5,662 nucleotides of DNA from Gammaproteobacteria bacterium (GTDB lineage: Bacteria; Pseudomonadota; Gammaproteobacteria; HK1), in contig JABDQX010000426.1 of the NCBI GenBank assembly GCA_013042035.1, forward strand, positions 1-5,662. The letters are read 5' to 3'. A program made the position numbers and the translations under genes. The notes under the pieces were generated by a model. That model was not told where the DNA came from. It saw only the letters and a list, made by a program, of their open reading frames with translations, and ran no database searches. This document shows positions 5,182 to 5,662 of the stretch, piece by piece. How positions within the stretch are numbered: the first letter of the stretch is position 1; every line of letters starts with the position of its first letter.

Positions 5182-5662
5182 GTCGGGAGATTTTTTCACA
5201 GCCTCCGGGTTCTTCGAAGTCCTGGAACCAAACAGGCTCTCAATACCCGGCCATTCCCGCGCACCCGAGTCCAGCAATTTTCGATTGCCCAGGGGAATAT
5301 TGGCGCCTGTTCGTACAAAAATGCCGAGGGCATTATCCCGCGTCAGCTCTTCCATCGCACCAATCCAGGTCCCGCCTTTTTTATATTCGGCGCTGACCAC
5401 CAATCCGTAATCGGCCAGGGCATAAATCAGCCTGTTTCGTTTCATGGCTGATTGGATCGTAAATCGGGCATTGGGATGATAAGGGGATACCAAAAGCAGT
5501 CGGTTCGAGGAGATTGCGTTACGCGCATCACGCGCCAGGCTTTTCTTCAGGAGGTTCCCGGCAAGCACCCCGATTGCGATGCCGCCTGCATCGAGCGCCG
5601 CCGTCATGGCGATCCCATCGATGTCACCGGCTCCGCCGAAAATCACAGGCATTCCCCCATGG
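5137..5662 (-). CDS. DprA/Smf-family DNA-processing-like protein (partial, amino terminus outside window)
   Basis: The open frame runs off the right edge without a stop, so only the carboxy-terminal part is seen (at least 174 residues). An internal ATG at 5650-5652 is unlikely to be the start, because it falls within the Rossmann fold. Counting from that Met, the DprA-like phosphate-binding signature FGGAGDIDGIA is at 5-15. SNRLLLVSPYHP (49-60), KRNRLIYALAD (71-81) and VVSAEYKKGGTWIGAMEEL (85-103) follow, then a WPG motif near 134. This is the Rossmann-like DprA/LOG superfamily pattern. Classical DprA binds single-stranded DNA and loads RecA in transformation; this sequence belongs to a divergent branch (KGGTW), whose role I cannot state. 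The last 14 residues (158-171) and the stop lie within the family B element, so the original carboxy terminus was probably different. rlmE follows 136 bases downstream on the same strand. Confidence 0.8.
   Translation of the reverse strand, partial: HGGMPVIFGGAGDIDGIAMTAALDAGGIAIGVLAGNLLKKSLARDARNAISSNRLLLVSPYHPNARFTIQSAMKRNRLIYALADYGLVVSAEYKKGGTWIGAMEELTRDNALGIFVRTGANIPLGNRKLLDSGAREWPGIESLFGSRTSKNPEAVKKSPDLGVCPGYGDRSEKV

Noticed and set aside
4378..5239. A 14-base sequence, AACCAAACAGGCTC, found at both 4378-4391 and 5226-5239
   Set aside because: It lies in different reading frames of two genes with unrelated flanks, and a 14-base match is not very unlikely in a window of this size.

Overview
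The window looks like chromosomal DNA of a proteobacterium, most likely a gammaproteobacterium. This is inferred from the FNR, GalU, RlmE and NadE protein types and from a consensus FNR operator. I cannot name a genus. Five genes are supported: fnr and galU on the + strand, and nadE, rlmE and a dprA/smf-like gene (cut by the right edge) on the - strand. All are ordinary housekeeping or regulatory functions. I see no rRNA, tRNA, CRISPR array, prophage or transposase gene.

Layout. Bases 1-147 are the right part of a small palindromic mobile element (family A). Bases 148-373 are the fnr control region, with a perfect FNR box (315-328) and a consensus ribosome binding site. fnr (374-1198) encodes the oxygen-sensing Fe-S regulator. 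An AT-rich spacer ends in a sigma70-like promoter (1375-1404). A complete family A element (1424-1601) lies between that promoter and galU (1636-2514). galU converges on and overlaps nadE (2492-4162, minus). A 208-bp gap separates nadE from rlmE (4371-5000, minus). A second element family (B, 5013-5181) separates rlmE from the dprA-like gene (5137-5662, minus).

The most interesting content is the non-autonomous elements. Family A has inverted ends starting GAGCGTGTCTGA and is flanked by TTA. Family B has ends starting GAGTCTGTCCG and is flanked by CTAG. Both are near-complete imperfect palindromes, carry no gene, and resemble MITEs mobilised by an IS5-like transposase (inference). They have altered the genes around them: one sits in the galU leader, family B supplies the last 14 codons and stop of the dprA-like gene, and a family A end sits in the last codons of rlmE.

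Functionally, fnr is probably autoregulated in response to oxygen. GalU makes UDP-glucose for envelope polysaccharides, NadE makes NAD+, RlmE methylates 23S rRNA, and the DprA-like protein may bind single-stranded DNA. Apart from sharing a strand, these genes show no obvious pathway link. No wholly new system is evident here.
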